From the NCBI GenBank assembly GCA_022072175.1, contig JAJVIE010000003.1:900001-964000 (forward strand): a stretch of 64,000 nucleotides of DNA. The letters run 5' to 3'. Below the pieces are notes generated by a model that was given only the letters and a program-made list of their open reading frames with translations, was not told the origin of the DNA and did no database searches. This document shows, piece by piece, positions 7,489 to 15,752 of this stretch (position 1 is the first letter of the stretch; every line of letters starts with the position of its first letter). Position numbers and translations under genes: made by a program. This DNA comes from Candidatus Omnitrophota bacterium. GTDB lineage: Bacteria > Omnitrophota > Gorgyraeia > 2-02-FULL-51-18.

Positions 7489-8448
7489 CTAGGAGAGCTT
7501 GACGATGCTGGAGGCGCGTTCGGCCTTGCCCTTGGATTCGAGGTAGACGCGCACGCGGTCCCCGACGCGGAGATTGGTCAGCGACTGCCGGTCGTAACGC
7601 ACCCGCTTGTTGGCTCCGGCCTTGCGCTCCATGGCGGTCTTCTCATCGATGAGCGTCAGCAAGCCCGCGGACAGGTCGATGGAGGTGATCTCCCCCTCAT
7701 AATCCGCCGTCACGTTGGCGCGATGCTTCACGTCGTGTCCGGAGGGACGGATGCGCTCCCAGACCTCGTCGTGTTGACCCAGGTCCTCGATCAGGGGTTT
7801 GGACGAGGGTTGGGCCTCCACCTGCCGGCCGATCACGATATCGGCGGTGCCGAGCTTCCGGCCGTAGTAGAGGAAGTTGGACTCGCCGTCCTGTGTCAGG
7901 ACGGCCCCGTTGAGCGCGATGCCGGCGAACACCCCGCGCGAACGCGCGTAGGAGAGCATCATCGCCTTGAGATAGAGGTCCGTACCGGTCTCGGACTGAC
8001 GGCCCCAGGGCCCGGCCGTCACGGATACGTCGGCTCCGAGCTTGACGTTGTTGGACAGGAGCGCGTCCAAACCCCGCTCGTTGAGCACGACAAGAACGAC
8101 ATCGGTGGCCTGTCCCCCGATCTGCAGCCCAAAACTGCCTCCCGCGATCGTCGAGAACGCCACGGGGCTCCATCCGAGCTTCTCGTCGCGGGCCAGCACC
8201 ACACCACGGCCATAGCGCCCGCCCACGATGAACGCTCCGTTGAGCACATTGGGATAGACGGCGATCGCTTTGGCCTTGGACAGAAGCTCGGCCGGGATAC
8301 CGTGATCCGGTGAAGCCATCACCTCGCGCAGGACCCTGCGGCTTTCCTCGATGCGCCGGTCCAGGTCCGCCGGGGCCGCCGTAGCGGATGTGGGTACGGC
8401 CGCCAACACGAGTCCTGCCATCAACGCCGTCAACGCTCCGTTCCGCAT
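7489..8448 (-). CDS. YSC84/SYLF-domain exported protein with C-terminal beta domain
   Basis: The 319-aa protein has a signal peptide (about 1-24, ending in SATA) and a SYLF/YSC84 lipid-binding domain (about 30-220). SYLF hallmarks include AKAIAVYPNVLNGAFIVGGRYGRGVV, given here by its ends AKAIAVYP and GRYGRGVV, then AGGSFGLQIGGQATDVVLV and YARSRGVFAGIALNGAVL. A further segment of about 65 residues (255-319) reads like a small beta barrel (EGEITSIDLSAGLLTLIDE, RVGDRVRVYLE). The ATG at 8448 has a strong GGAGG site. SYLF proteins bind phosphoinositides in eukaryotes; the bacterial role is unclear. Confidence 0.85.
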   Translation of the reverse strand: MRNGALTALMAGLVLAAVPTSATAAPADLDRRIEESRRVLREVMASPDHGIPAELLSKAKAIAVYPNVLNGAFIVGGRYGRGVVLARDEKLGWSPVAFSTIAGGSFGLQIGGQATDVVLVVLNERGLDALLSNNVKLGADVSVTAGPWGRQSETGTDLYLKAMMLSYARSRGVFAGIALNGAVLTQDGESNFLYYGRKLGTADIVIGRQVEAQPSSKPLIEDLGQHDEVWERIRPSGHDVKHRANVTADYEGEITSIDLSAGLLTLIDEKTAMERKAGANKRVRYDRQSLTNLRVGDRVRVYLESKGKAERASSIVKLS

Positions 8449-8467
8449 CGCCCCGCCTCCCCTCTTC

Positions 8468-9154
8468 TTACAACGCCAGTTCATGTCCATGACCCCGCAA
8501 CCATTGTACCGCATCACGGTAGTTCGGCATCGTTTCCTCGACGACCCCCCAGAACCTGCGCGAATGGTCCAGATGACGCAGATGCGCCAGCTCATGCACG
8601 ATCACGTAGTCGATGACCCAGCCCGGCGCCATCACCAGGCGCCAGTTGAGGCGGACCACGCCCTTACGGGAACAAGAGCCCCACCGCCAACGCGCTGAGC
8701 TCAAGCGCGTCGCTCGGGGCCGCGCCCCGACACGGTCGGTCAGCGCCCCGACCCTCGAGGCCAGTTCTTGCCGCGCGCGGACGCGGTACCAGTCCTCGAA
8801 CACCGACCGGGCCCTGTCAGCGTGTCCGGCCGAAAGCTCGAAGGCGTCCGTCAAGCGCAGCCGCGCCAGAGCGCCTTCGACTATTCTAAGGGGGTAACTT
8901 TGTCCCAGGTAGCGAAAAAGCTCGCCTACCCTGTATTCCCGTTGCGGTCTTTCGGCGGGTGCGCGCGAGCGGGCGCGCTCGATCCAAGCGGCCTTCTCAT
9001 CGACGAAGCGCCGCACGGCGCTGTCCGGCAGGCGCAGCGGAGCGCGCACTTCGACGCGGCCGCCGGGAAGCACCCGCACCTCGAGCGTGCGGCGGGCTGT
9101 CCGCACCACGTCGTACGCGGAGGGCTCAGCGGCGGCGCGGCAGGGATCGTCCAT
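8468..9154 (-). CDS. YgjP-like zinc metallopeptidase
   Basis: The 228-aa protein belongs to the YgjP/SprT-like metallopeptidase family (DUF45). An N-terminal strand-rich domain contains RRFVDEKAAWIERARSR, the middle has the family motif SSARWRWGSCS, and the active site is HELAHLRHLDH with three zinc-binding His. Members are found next to restriction or housekeeping genes and their substrates are largely unknown. The 5' end overlaps the MazG-like gene by 29 bp, so the two are co-transcribed. Confidence 0.9.
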   Translation of the reverse strand: MDDPCRAAAEPSAYDVVRTARRTLEVRVLPGGRVEVRAPLRLPDSAVRRFVDEKAAWIERARSRAPAERPQREYRVGELFRYLGQSYPLRIVEGALARLRLTDAFELSAGHADRARSVFEDWYRVRARQELASRVGALTDRVGARPRATRLSSARWRWGSCSRKGVVRLNWRLVMAPGWVIDYVIVHELAHLRHLDHSRRFWGVVEETMPNYRDAVQWLRGHGHELAL

Positions 9155-9512
9155 GGACCGGATACCGGCGCTCGTTGAGACGCATCTTGCGGCGAAAAGC
9201 CGAGGTCAGATCGATCCCCGCAGCGTCACAGAGACTGAGCAGGTACGCGAGCGTGTCGGAGATCTCCTCGGAGGCGCGCCGTCGCAGCCGGCCGTCCGAG
9301 CGGAGCCGGCGGGCGGGGACGTCATGCCACTGGAAAAGCTCCATGAGCTCGGCGGCCTCGATGGCGGCGGACATCGCCAGGTTCTTGGGGCGATGGTACC
9401 GCGCGAAGCGGCGCTCGCGCACGAAACGCCGCACCAGGCGCCTCAGCTCCTCGACCGTCGTGACGCGGTCAGCGGATCTGTTTTTTGGAGACCGACCAGA
9501 TGAAACCGTCAT
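9126..9512 (-). CDS. MazG-like nucleotide pyrophosphohydrolase (DCTPP1/RS21-C6 type)
   Basis: The 128-aa protein fits the short all-alpha NTP pyrophosphohydrolase family that hydrolyses dCTP and modified dNTPs. It has the EExxE...ExxD metal-binding pattern as EAAELMELFQW (about 52-62) and EEISDTLAYLLSLCDAAGID (about 81-100), plus the C-terminal KMRLNERRYPV motif. The likely role is cleaning the nucleotide pool. The ATG at 9512 lies inside the end of the upstream membrane-protein gene (44-bp overlap) and has only a weak ribosome site; no later in-frame start is available. Confidence 0.85.
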   Translation of the reverse strand: MTVSSGRSPKNRSADRVTTVEELRRLVRRFVRERRFARYHRPKNLAMSAAIEAAELMELFQWHDVPARRLRSDGRLRRRASEEISDTLAYLLSLCDAAGIDLTSAFRRKMRLNERRYPVHGRSLPRRR

Positions 9513-10536
9513 ACCAAAAATGCAGGATGGACACCGTCAACACGAGGCTCATGGCCAGATGGCTGGATTCGCCGAGGAACTTCGCCCAGACCCCGTAGAA
9601 CATGCCGGCCCCGATCAAGAGCGCCAATCCCGCCGCGGCGCCGGCGCGCGGCGGCAGATGTTTGAACGGCGATGTGAGCACTCCGCGTTCCGCGTACCAG
9701 ATGATGGCGAAGTACTGCACCGCGTGAAAATAGTTCATCGTGAAGAAGGCCTGGCCAAAAGGATTGAACCCCCAGGAGATCACCGACACCACGGCCGTCG
9801 AGCCGAGCAGCCACGCTTTCTGGGGCGGCATGCGGTACCGACCCGACCGGTGCAAACGCACGTAGGTCGTCAGCGCGACGATCAGGAGACAGGGTGCCAC
9901 CACCAGAAGAACGCCGCGGAACAGATGATTGAGCTGTCCCGTGTACAACAGGAGGTCGGCCAACTGCGGCGAACCCGCCCGACGGAAACCCTCCCAGTGC
10001 ATCCAATGATCCGCAAAACTCGCCCCGCCGAGCACCGGTCCCGCGTAGAAGATCAGATTGAACCACCAGTCGACGGACCGGGCGGGAGCGCCCTCGACCC
10101 CGGCCTTGAGATCGTACAGGCGTCCCAGACCGAAGGTCTGCAGCGACGAATGGTAGACGTCCCACCAGACGGCGAGGACGAGAGCGATCATCAGCGTCCA
10201 GGAGGAGAGCGCGATGGTGAGGAACAGCAACAGCGGCACGCCGATGAAGCGCCAGCGATGTCTCGCGAAGACCTGGCGGTCGCCGTGACTGCGGAAGAAG
10301 ACGATCGACAAGTGGCCTAAGGTCAGCATGCCGGAGAAGATCGACATCGCCGACTCGGGCTTTCCCAAGAGCGTGAAACCCTCCCGGGACAGGGGTGTGC
10401 GCGCACCCAGGATCGTGAGCGCCAACGCGATCACGGGCGCCCCGAGGATCCAGATGCCGTCGGCGGCCCGGCCCAGAAGGAACCCGCTCCGGACCGGTAC
10501 GGCCTGCGCGGAGGCCCCTGCGCCCGGAGCGCTCAA
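9469..10536 (-). CDS. Polytopic membrane protein with conserved His/Asp motifs, unknown
   Basis: The 355-aa protein has about 8-9 predicted transmembrane helices. Polar residues cluster at helix ends: GHLSIVFFRSHGDRQ, WWDVYHSSLQTFGLGRLYD, GQLNHLFRGVL, MNYFHAVQYFAIIW and LHFWYDGFIWSV. The repeated His, Asp and Tyr in membrane helices recall Brp/Blh-type or desaturase-like enzymes that bind a metal, but I cannot place it in a characterised family. The start codon overlaps the purU stop (ATGA), so it is translationally coupled to purU. Confidence is high that it is a gene, low for its function. Confidence 0.75.
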   Translation of the reverse strand: MSAPGAGASAQAVPVRSGFLLGRAADGIWILGAPVIALALTILGARTPLSREGFTLLGKPESAMSIFSGMLTLGHLSIVFFRSHGDRQVFARHRWRFIGVPLLLFLTIALSSWTLMIALVLAVWWDVYHSSLQTFGLGRLYDLKAGVEGAPARSVDWWFNLIFYAGPVLGGASFADHWMHWEGFRRAGSPQLADLLLYTGQLNHLFRGVLLVVAPCLLIVALTTYVRLHRSGRYRMPPQKAWLLGSTAVVSVISWGFNPFGQAFFTMNYFHAVQYFAIIWYAERGVLTSPFKHLPPRAGAAAGLALLIGAGMFYGVWAKFLGESSHLAMSLVLTVSILHFWYDGFIWSVSKKQIR

Positions 10537-11390
10537 TCGAAGATGACCGTACGGTTGCCGCTGACGAAGATCCTGTCCTCGAAAACGAGCTTGAGCGCCC
10601 GAGCGAGCACGATCTTCTCGACATCGCGCCCGGCCTGCGCCATATCGCGGACACCATGGGAGTGATCGACCGGCACGACACCCTGGGAGATGATCGGCCC
10701 CTGATCGAGCTCCTCGGTAACGAAGTGCGCGGTCGCGCCGATGATCTTTACCCCTCTCTCCGCGGCCTGCCGGTACGGCTGGGCCCCCACGAACGCCGGC
10801 AGGAACGAATGATGGATGTTGATGATCCGTCCAGCGTAACGGGACACCAGCTCCGGCGAGAGGATGCGCATGTACTTGGCCAGGACCAGGAACTCGGGTC
10901 TGAGCCGGGACAGTTGGGCCTCGAGGGCGCGCTCATGAGCGGCGCGGTCGATGCCCTCGCTGGGAACGGCGATGAAGCGCACGCCGAAGCGGCGCGCCAA
11001 CACCCCGAGCTCGCGATGGTTGCTGAGGACCGCCACCACGTCCGCTTCGAGCTCTCCCGAGGCGTGCCGCAGCAAGAGGTCCCCCAGACAGTGGGGTTCG
11101 CGTGAGGCGAGGATGACGATACGCTTGCGCCGCGGCCGGACGAGCTCGATCGACGCGCCGACCGGCAGGCGACGCCGGAGCTCGCGCGCCAGCCCCTGCG
11201 CGTCCCTGCCGCCCGTGAACTCCGTCCGCATGAAGAACGCGTCCCGTTCGCGGTCCACGAACTCGTCGTTTTGCACGATGTTGCACCCGCGGCGGGCCAG
11301 CGCGCCGGTGACCTCGTGGATGATCCCGGTGCGGTCAGGACAGGCGATGCGCAGGATATGCGAGGCGGTACGGTCAGCGGTGCGCTTCAT
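10533..11390 (-). CDS. purU: Formyltetrahydrofolate deformylase PurU
   Basis: PurU hydrolyses 10-formyl-THF to formate and THF, balancing one-carbon pools. The 285-aa protein has an N-terminal ACT domain (about 10-85, CPDRTGIIHEVTGALARRG) and a C-terminal formyltransferase fold. Catalytic motifs are NIHHSFLPAFVGAQPYRQA with its His, and GATAHFVTEELDQGPIISQ with the catalytic Asp. The size matches the family. It overlaps rlmH by 17 bp at its 5' end and the downstream membrane-protein gene by 4 bp. Confidence 0.97.
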   Translation of the reverse strand: MKRTADRTASHILRIACPDRTGIIHEVTGALARRGCNIVQNDEFVDRERDAFFMRTEFTGGRDAQGLARELRRRLPVGASIELVRPRRKRIVILASREPHCLGDLLLRHASGELEADVVAVLSNHRELGVLARRFGVRFIAVPSEGIDRAAHERALEAQLSRLRPEFLVLAKYMRILSPELVSRYAGRIINIHHSFLPAFVGAQPYRQAAERGVKIIGATAHFVTEELDQGPIISQGVVPVDHSHGVRDMAQAGRDVEKIVLARALKLVFEDRIFVSGNRTVIFD

Positions 11391-11829
11391 GATACGGTTT
11401 CCCCTTCAGGATGCTCCAAGCGCGATACGTCTGTTCGGCGGCCACAAGCGCGGCCAGCTCATGCGGCAAAGTCAGCCCCCCGAAGCTCCAGGTCCAATCG
11501 GGGCCCAATCTCACGCGGTCGGACGCGCTCCAACCGTCCGCCGGACCCACGGCGATGACCAGCTCCGTCGCCCCGGACCGGAGCGCGCGATCCAGACGCC
11601 GCGCGACCTCCTCGGACGAAGCGCTCACACCGTCTTTTCTATCACAAAGCCAGAGATGGGTCCTCGGTTTTTTTCGATACGTCCCGGACAAACCCGTGAT
11701 CTCGACGGCATGCTCCGCGCGCAATCGCGTCAGATAGGTCTCGATCCATCCCGGAGCGGGTGTCTTGAAAGCCGACGCGCGCACCTCGCCTTCGGAAGGC
11801 ACCCAGCCAAGGGCCAGACGGATACGCAT
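11374..11829 (-). CDS. rlmH: 23S rRNA (pseudouridine-1915-N3)-methyltransferase RlmH
   Basis: RlmH methylates pseudouridine 1915 in helix 69 of 23S rRNA. The 151-aa SPOUT protein ends with the diagnostic LPHELAALVAAEQTYRAWSI and the terminal KGKPYHE. The AVGPADGWS segment stands for the usual GGxxG SAM loop and is less Gly-rich than normal. The start ATG at 11829 shares a base with the upstream stop (TGATG). A longer in-frame start at 11847 is less likely because it lies within the barrel gene. Confidence 0.92.
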   Translation of the reverse strand: MRIRLALGWVPSEGEVRASAFKTPAPGWIETYLTRLRAEHAVEITGLSGTYRKKPRTHLWLCDRKDGVSASSEEVARRLDRALRSGATELVIAVGPADGWSASDRVRLGPDWTWSFGGLTLPHELAALVAAEQTYRAWSILKGKPYHEAHR

Positions 11830-13496
11830 CAGAAGATCACCTTGCACTGGACGATGGCTTGATCAGCGTCATAGTCGTTGAGACCGCGCGCGGCCGGCAC
11901 ACCGTCCCGATAGAGGACGTGCTGCAGGATGAAGAGCAGGTACGAGTCCTTGGCGAAGCGCCTCTCCAGGGCGAGCTCGAGCGTATCCTGGCGGGAGCGG
12001 AACGAGGCCGTTCCCCATTCACCGCTCGAGACGAAGTGCCTCCAGGAGAGCTCGAGCGTCGTTGAGGCGTTCAGCGGGCAAGCCGCCGAACCATAGATGT
12101 TCCAGATGTGCTTATCCACATCGGCGGAGACCGTGTCGGATCCCTTGCGGATCCCGACATGCTCGAGGTATCCGCGCAGGTCCAGCGGACCCACGGACCC
12201 GGCTTCGAGCTCCAACTTCTGCACGGCGAGCTTCCCCCGGTGCGTATCACCCGCGCTGAAGAACGGGTCGCCGAAGAGCGTGTCCCCCGCCGGATCGCGC
12301 GTCTCGACCTGGCGGAGCCACATCAGAACGGCGCGCGCGATCACGCTTCCGGCGATCTTGCGGGACAACCGCGCGACCACACCCTGATGATTGGACGGGT
12401 ACTCCTCGCTCTTATGCTGTTGGATGAGGTCGTAGTTCTCTCCGAGCCACTGATACTGCGTCGAGATTTCCGTGTGCGCGTCTTTCCAGGCCGCCCCGGC
12501 CACCGCGGCGCCGCCGGTGTGGCCCTCCGAGCGCTCCTGGCGGTCGGCCTGAGTGGATGCCGTGGCCCCGTAGATCCGGATGCCGGACGGCGTCTTGACG
12601 GACGCGTCCATCTCGATCCCGAACTGCTCTTCCTGGATACCCCCCGTACGGCTCCCCTGGCTGTCGGCCAGGGTCAACCCGATCCCGAGCGGACCCGCGT
12701 CTCCAGCCAGCCTCCAGGCGACGGTTTCCCGTTCAAGGTCCGTGACCGGAGTCGGATCCGTGGTGACCCATAGAGCTTCCGAGCGGACCTCGATCCCGCC
12801 CGTTCGCGTTTCGGCGTAGACATCCACGCCCCTGAGCGGGTGACGCCCCTGCTCCAGATGCCTCTCGTCCTTTTCCCAGATGCTCGCCTGCGTGATGGGT
12901 GCCCGGTAGAAGAAACTGCCGATCTTGAGCCCATTGGACCAACCGCGGGCGAATCGCGGCAGGCGTGCCGGCTGCAGGGTGCCCAGGTCGACCTCGATCC
13001 GGTGATCATCGACCTCGTGCTTCCAGGCCGCTTCGTAGAGGTCGAGGTCGAAGTGGGGCGTCTGGATCGCGCCGTTCTTCCGGGACAGGTCCCCCCAGGG
13101 GAGCTCATCACCGAACACACGCGCCACGGTACGGTCGCCGGCCATCGCGTACGTCCGGGCCGTCAGCGAGAACGTATCCTCCGGACCGGGGCGGTGCTCC
13201 AGGCCCAAATAGAGGTTGTCAACGACGGCCTCGCCGTCGGTCAGCGGGTAGTTGGGGTTGGCTGTCGTGCCGGAGCCGTTATGAACGGAGTGTCGAGCGC
13301 CCAACAGCATATCGAAGACCGACATGTCGTAGCTGACCGCCAAGCCCGGCACTTCAGCGCCGGGTCCGGAGAGGTCCTGCCACACCGCGATCGCGTGCGT
13401 GTGTCCCGTAACGTTCCATCGCGGCTCTTCGGCGGCTTGGACCTGCGCGGCCGCAAGCAGAACGCAACCGGAAACGCAGACCAGCAACGATCTCAC
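11829..13496 (-). CDS. Exported beta-barrel protein, probably outer-membrane
   Basis: The 555-aa product begins with a signal peptide (residues 1-22, ending in AQVQA). The rest is dominated by alternating amphipathic strands with aromatic girdle residues, the pattern of a 16- to 18-stranded outer-membrane barrel (alginate export or porin-like). It ends in a hydrophobic residue as porins do (...VQCKVIF, terminal Phe). The GTG start at 13496 overlaps the stop of the DASS transporter (GTGA), so barrel and transporter are co-translated. Longer in-frame readings to 13829 are rejected because they bury the signal peptide. The family is not recognised. Confidence 0.8.
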   Translation of the reverse strand: MRSLLVCVSGCVLLAAAQVQAAEEPRWNVTGHTHAIAVWQDLSGPGAEVPGLAVSYDMSVFDMLLGARHSVHNGSGTTANPNYPLTDGEAVVDNLYLGLEHRPGPEDTFSLTARTYAMAGDRTVARVFGDELPWGDLSRKNGAIQTPHFDLDLYEAAWKHEVDDHRIEVDLGTLQPARLPRFARGWSNGLKIGSFFYRAPITQASIWEKDERHLEQGRHPLRGVDVYAETRTGGIEVRSEALWVTTDPTPVTDLERETVAWRLAGDAGPLGIGLTLADSQGSRTGGIQEEQFGIEMDASVKTPSGIRIYGATASTQADRQERSEGHTGGAAVAGAAWKDAHTEISTQYQWLGENYDLIQQHKSEEYPSNHQGVVARLSRKIAGSVIARAVLMWLRQVETRDPAGDTLFGDPFFSAGDTHRGKLAVQKLELEAGSVGPLDLRGYLEHVGIRKGSDTVSADVDKHIWNIYGSAACPLNASTTLELSWRHFVSSGEWGTASFRSRQDTLELALERRFAKDSYLLFILQHVLYRDGVPAARGLNDYDADQAIVQCKVIF

Positions 13497-14971
13497 GGCG
13501 ACACCCCCAGACCACGGAGACCGAAGACGAACATGCACAGCGTCACCCATGCGGCGGCGATCAGATTGAGCGCGAAGCCCGCGCGGACCATGTCGGCCAG
13601 GCGCAGACGGCCGCTGGCGAACACAATGGCATTGGGCGGCGTGCCGACGGGCATCATGAAAGCCAGCGATGCCGCCAGGGTCGCGGGTACCATCAAGAGA
13701 TACGGGTGAACACCGACCGTCGATGAGGCCGCGGCCAAGAGCGGCACCATCAGCGTCACTTGCGCGGTATTGGACATGAGCTCCGAGGCGAACGTCGAGA
13801 TCAGGCAGACGCACAGCACCAATGCCCAAGGCGTCATGCCCTTCAGGGCAGCCGCTCCGGAGACCGCCCGTTCGGCCAGGCCCGAGACCTGGAAAGCCTC
13901 CGCGAGCGCGAAACCTCCCCCGAACAAGAGCAGGACCTCCCAGGGCACGCGCCGGAAGGCGCGTTCATCAAGGAGCGCGGCCCCATCGCGCGCAGGCACC
14001 GTGAACAGCAAGAGCGCCGCCGAGACCGCCACGACCGCGTCATGTGAACGTCCCGCGCCGATCAGCTTCGCCCAACCCGGAAAAACAGCCCAGCCCAGAT
14101 CGATAGGCTCCCTTGTCACCCAACCCAGCACGGTCAGGGCGAAGATCAGGGCCACCCTCCTCTCGGCGGAGGTCCAGGGACCGAGCCGGTCGAGCGTCCC
14201 CGCGGGCGCGACGCCCTCCCCTCGGCCGCCGCACAGCACGGCCAAATAGACCCAGCAAATGAACAACAACCCTCCGGCAACGGGCAGCATCACGCGCAGC
14301 CAGGTCACGAAACTGAGCTCCGGCAGATGCGGCAATAGGGTCTTGGCTTGACCCGCGAGGATCATGTTGGGAGGCGAGCCGACGAGCGTAGCGATCCCGC
14401 CGATACTGGCCGCATAACTGATCGCCAACAACAATGCCGTAGCGAACCTCTGCCGGCGGCCCTCGGGCAGGATCTCGTCCATACGGCCGATGACCGCCAG
14501 AGCGATAGGCAGCATCAGCAGGGTCGAAGCGGTGTTGGAGATCCACATCGACAAGAGGCCCGTCGAGAGCGCAAAACCGCCGATCATCCGGCGGGGTCCG
14601 GTGCCGAGCCGCGCGAGGATGGCGAGGGCGATACGGCGGTGCAGACCATGTTCCTCCATCGCGATGGCCAGCAAAAATCCGCCGAGGAACAAGAAGACGT
14701 TGGGCTCGGCGTACAGCCGGGCGGTCTCGGCCGGGCTCATGACGCCCAGGAGCGGTAAGAACGCCAGCGGCAACAATGAAGCGGCGCCCATCGGGACCGC
14801 CTCCGTCACCCATAACCCGATCATCAGGGACGCGGTCAGAGCAACAGCGGCGGCTCGAGGGGTCAGTCCGGTATGATGGCAGAAGATCCACACGGCCGCA
14901 CCGCAGACGAGAACGGCCATGAGGCGCGCGATACGATCCGGCACGATCCTTCGGGTGGGTTGCGCGAGCAT
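13493..14971 (-). CDS. DASS (SLC13)-family sodium-coupled anion symporter
   Basis: The 492-aa inner-membrane protein has about 11-13 transmembrane helices and both DASS signature repeats: SNTAST in the first half and SNTAQ in the second. The second substrate loop reads MPVGTPPNAIVFASG. Relatives carry sulfate or di- and tricarboxylates (succinate, malate, citrate) with sodium. The exact substrate cannot be told, although gltA lies in the same region. The ATG at 14971 is chosen because GGAGGT lies 9 bp upstream; a longer start at 14995 is possible. The gene is coupled to the downstream barrel protein. Confidence 0.93.
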   Translation of the reverse strand: MLAQPTRRIVPDRIARLMAVLVCGAAVWIFCHHTGLTPRAAAVALTASLMIGLWVTEAVPMGAASLLPLAFLPLLGVMSPAETARLYAEPNVFLFLGGFLLAIAMEEHGLHRRIALAILARLGTGPRRMIGGFALSTGLLSMWISNTASTLLMLPIALAVIGRMDEILPEGRRQRFATALLLAISYAASIGGIATLVGSPPNMILAGQAKTLLPHLPELSFVTWLRVMLPVAGGLLFICWVYLAVLCGGRGEGVAPAGTLDRLGPWTSAERRVALIFALTVLGWVTREPIDLGWAVFPGWAKLIGAGRSHDAVVAVSAALLLFTVPARDGAALLDERAFRRVPWEVLLLFGGGFALAEAFQVSGLAERAVSGAAALKGMTPWALVLCVCLISTFASELMSNTAQVTLMVPLLAAASSTVGVHPYLLMVPATLAASLAFMMPVGTPPNAIVFASGRLRLADMVRAGFALNLIAAAWVTLCMFVFGLRGLGVSP

Positions 14972-15022
14972 CCGGTCAAGACCTCCGTGGATCATCCTAG
15001 CTTGCCGTGGGCCGTGAGGCGA

Positions 15023-15060
15023 GTGACCGGGGTCACGGCGGCCGCTGTAGAGCGGCCGCC
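15023..15060. repeat. Two adjacent perfect palindromes upstream of the DASS gene
   Basis: GTGACC-GG-GGTCAC (15023-15036) is directly followed by a 10-bp stem GGCGGCCGCT/AGCGGCCGCC with a 4-nt loop (15037-15060). They lie between tRNA-Ala and the transporter gene. No U-run follows on the minus strand, so they are not standard intrinsic terminators. They could be an operator pair, or a stem that trims the tRNA transcript. Confidence 0.6.
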
Positions 15061-15102
15061 CGCCTTCTTACGTTCGACCCCCGCGGAGGCGACTTTCAGA
15101 AC

Positions 15103-15178
15103 TGGTGGACCTGAGCGGGGTCGAACCGCTGACCTCCTCGTTGCGAACGAGGCGCTCTACCAACTGAGCTACAGGCCC
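15103..15178 (-). tRNA. tRNA-Ala (anticodon CGC)
   Basis: The minus strand folds as a 76-nt tRNA. The acceptor stem is GGGCCTG/CAGGTCC with the G3:U70 wobble pair that defines alanine tRNAs. It has a D arm with AGCTCAGTTGGTAGAGC, a CCTCG/CGAGG anticodon stem with loop TTCGCAA (anticodon CGC, reading GCG), a TTCGA T-loop, discriminator A and an encoded CCA end. A strong promoter lies 30 bp upstream. Confidence 0.97.
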
Positions 15179-15207
15179 TTGGATGGATCGGATTTTCGAA
15201 AAGCCGT

Positions 15208-15236
15208 ATTGTAATGGAAGCTCGGGCTAATGTGAA
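15208..15236 (-). promoter_or_regulatory. Promoter of tRNA-Ala
   Basis: TTCACA (15231-15236), a 17-bp spacer and TACAAT (15208-15213) match the sigma-70 consensus at 5 of 6 positions each. The predicted start is near 15201, giving a 5' leader of about 22 nt that RNase P would remove. Confidence 0.75.
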
Positions 15237-15245
15237 GTCTTTCGT

Positions 15246-15752
15246 CTATCGGGAGGAGCCGCCCACGGCCGAGCCGGAGACGGGAAGCCCGGCTTCCTCC
15301 CAGGCCTGATATCCACCCTGGAGAGCCCGCACGTCCGTGAATCCCAGCGCCTTGAGCTTGTGCAGCAGGACCTTGCTGGCACCGCATTCGGCGTCGCAGT
15401 ACGTCACGATCGGAGCGGAACGGTCCGCGCCGTCCGTCGCCCGACGCAAGGCCTCGTCCATGTCCGGAGGGGTATTCGTCACGCGGAGCCTGAACAGCTC
15501 CTGCTCTTTATAGAACTCCGGTGTCAGCGGCAACTTGGCGCCGCGGATATGCCCCTGCTCATAGCTCTGGCGGCTCCGGGCATCGTAGATCGTCAGCTTC
15601 GCCCCGAACTCCTCGTCCGCGCGACGCAGACCCTCGACGTCGATGCTCTCGGACTCGTCGAGCGCCTTCCAGTGCGAGCTGTCGGCGATCGGCTCGGCCA
15701 TCGCCGGCAGGGTGGCGCACCAGAGCGCCAGGAGAACGATCAGGACGCGCAT
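15246..15752 (-). CDS. Exported single-domain rhodanese-like protein
   Basis: The 168-aa protein has a signal peptide (1-19, ending in PAMA) and one rhodanese domain (about 30-160). Recognisable are LTIYDARSRQSYEQGHI, YCDAECGASKVLLHKLKALG and LQGGYQAWEEAGLPV. The active-site loop begins with a Cys in the usual place (YC) but reads CDAECGAS rather than the common CxxGxR, with a second Cys four residues on. Likely roles are periplasmic sulfur transfer or redox sensing. Start 15752 overlaps the cutA end by 13 bp; 15767 is an alternative without a ribosome site. Confidence 0.85.
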   Translation of the reverse strand: MRVLIVLLALWCATLPAMAEPIADSSHWKALDESESIDVEGLRRADEEFGAKLTIYDARSRQSYEQGHIRGAKLPLTPEFYKEQELFRLRVTNTPPDMDEALRRATDGADRSAPIVTYCDAECGASKVLLHKLKALGFTDVRALQGGYQAWEEAGLPVSGSAVGGSSR

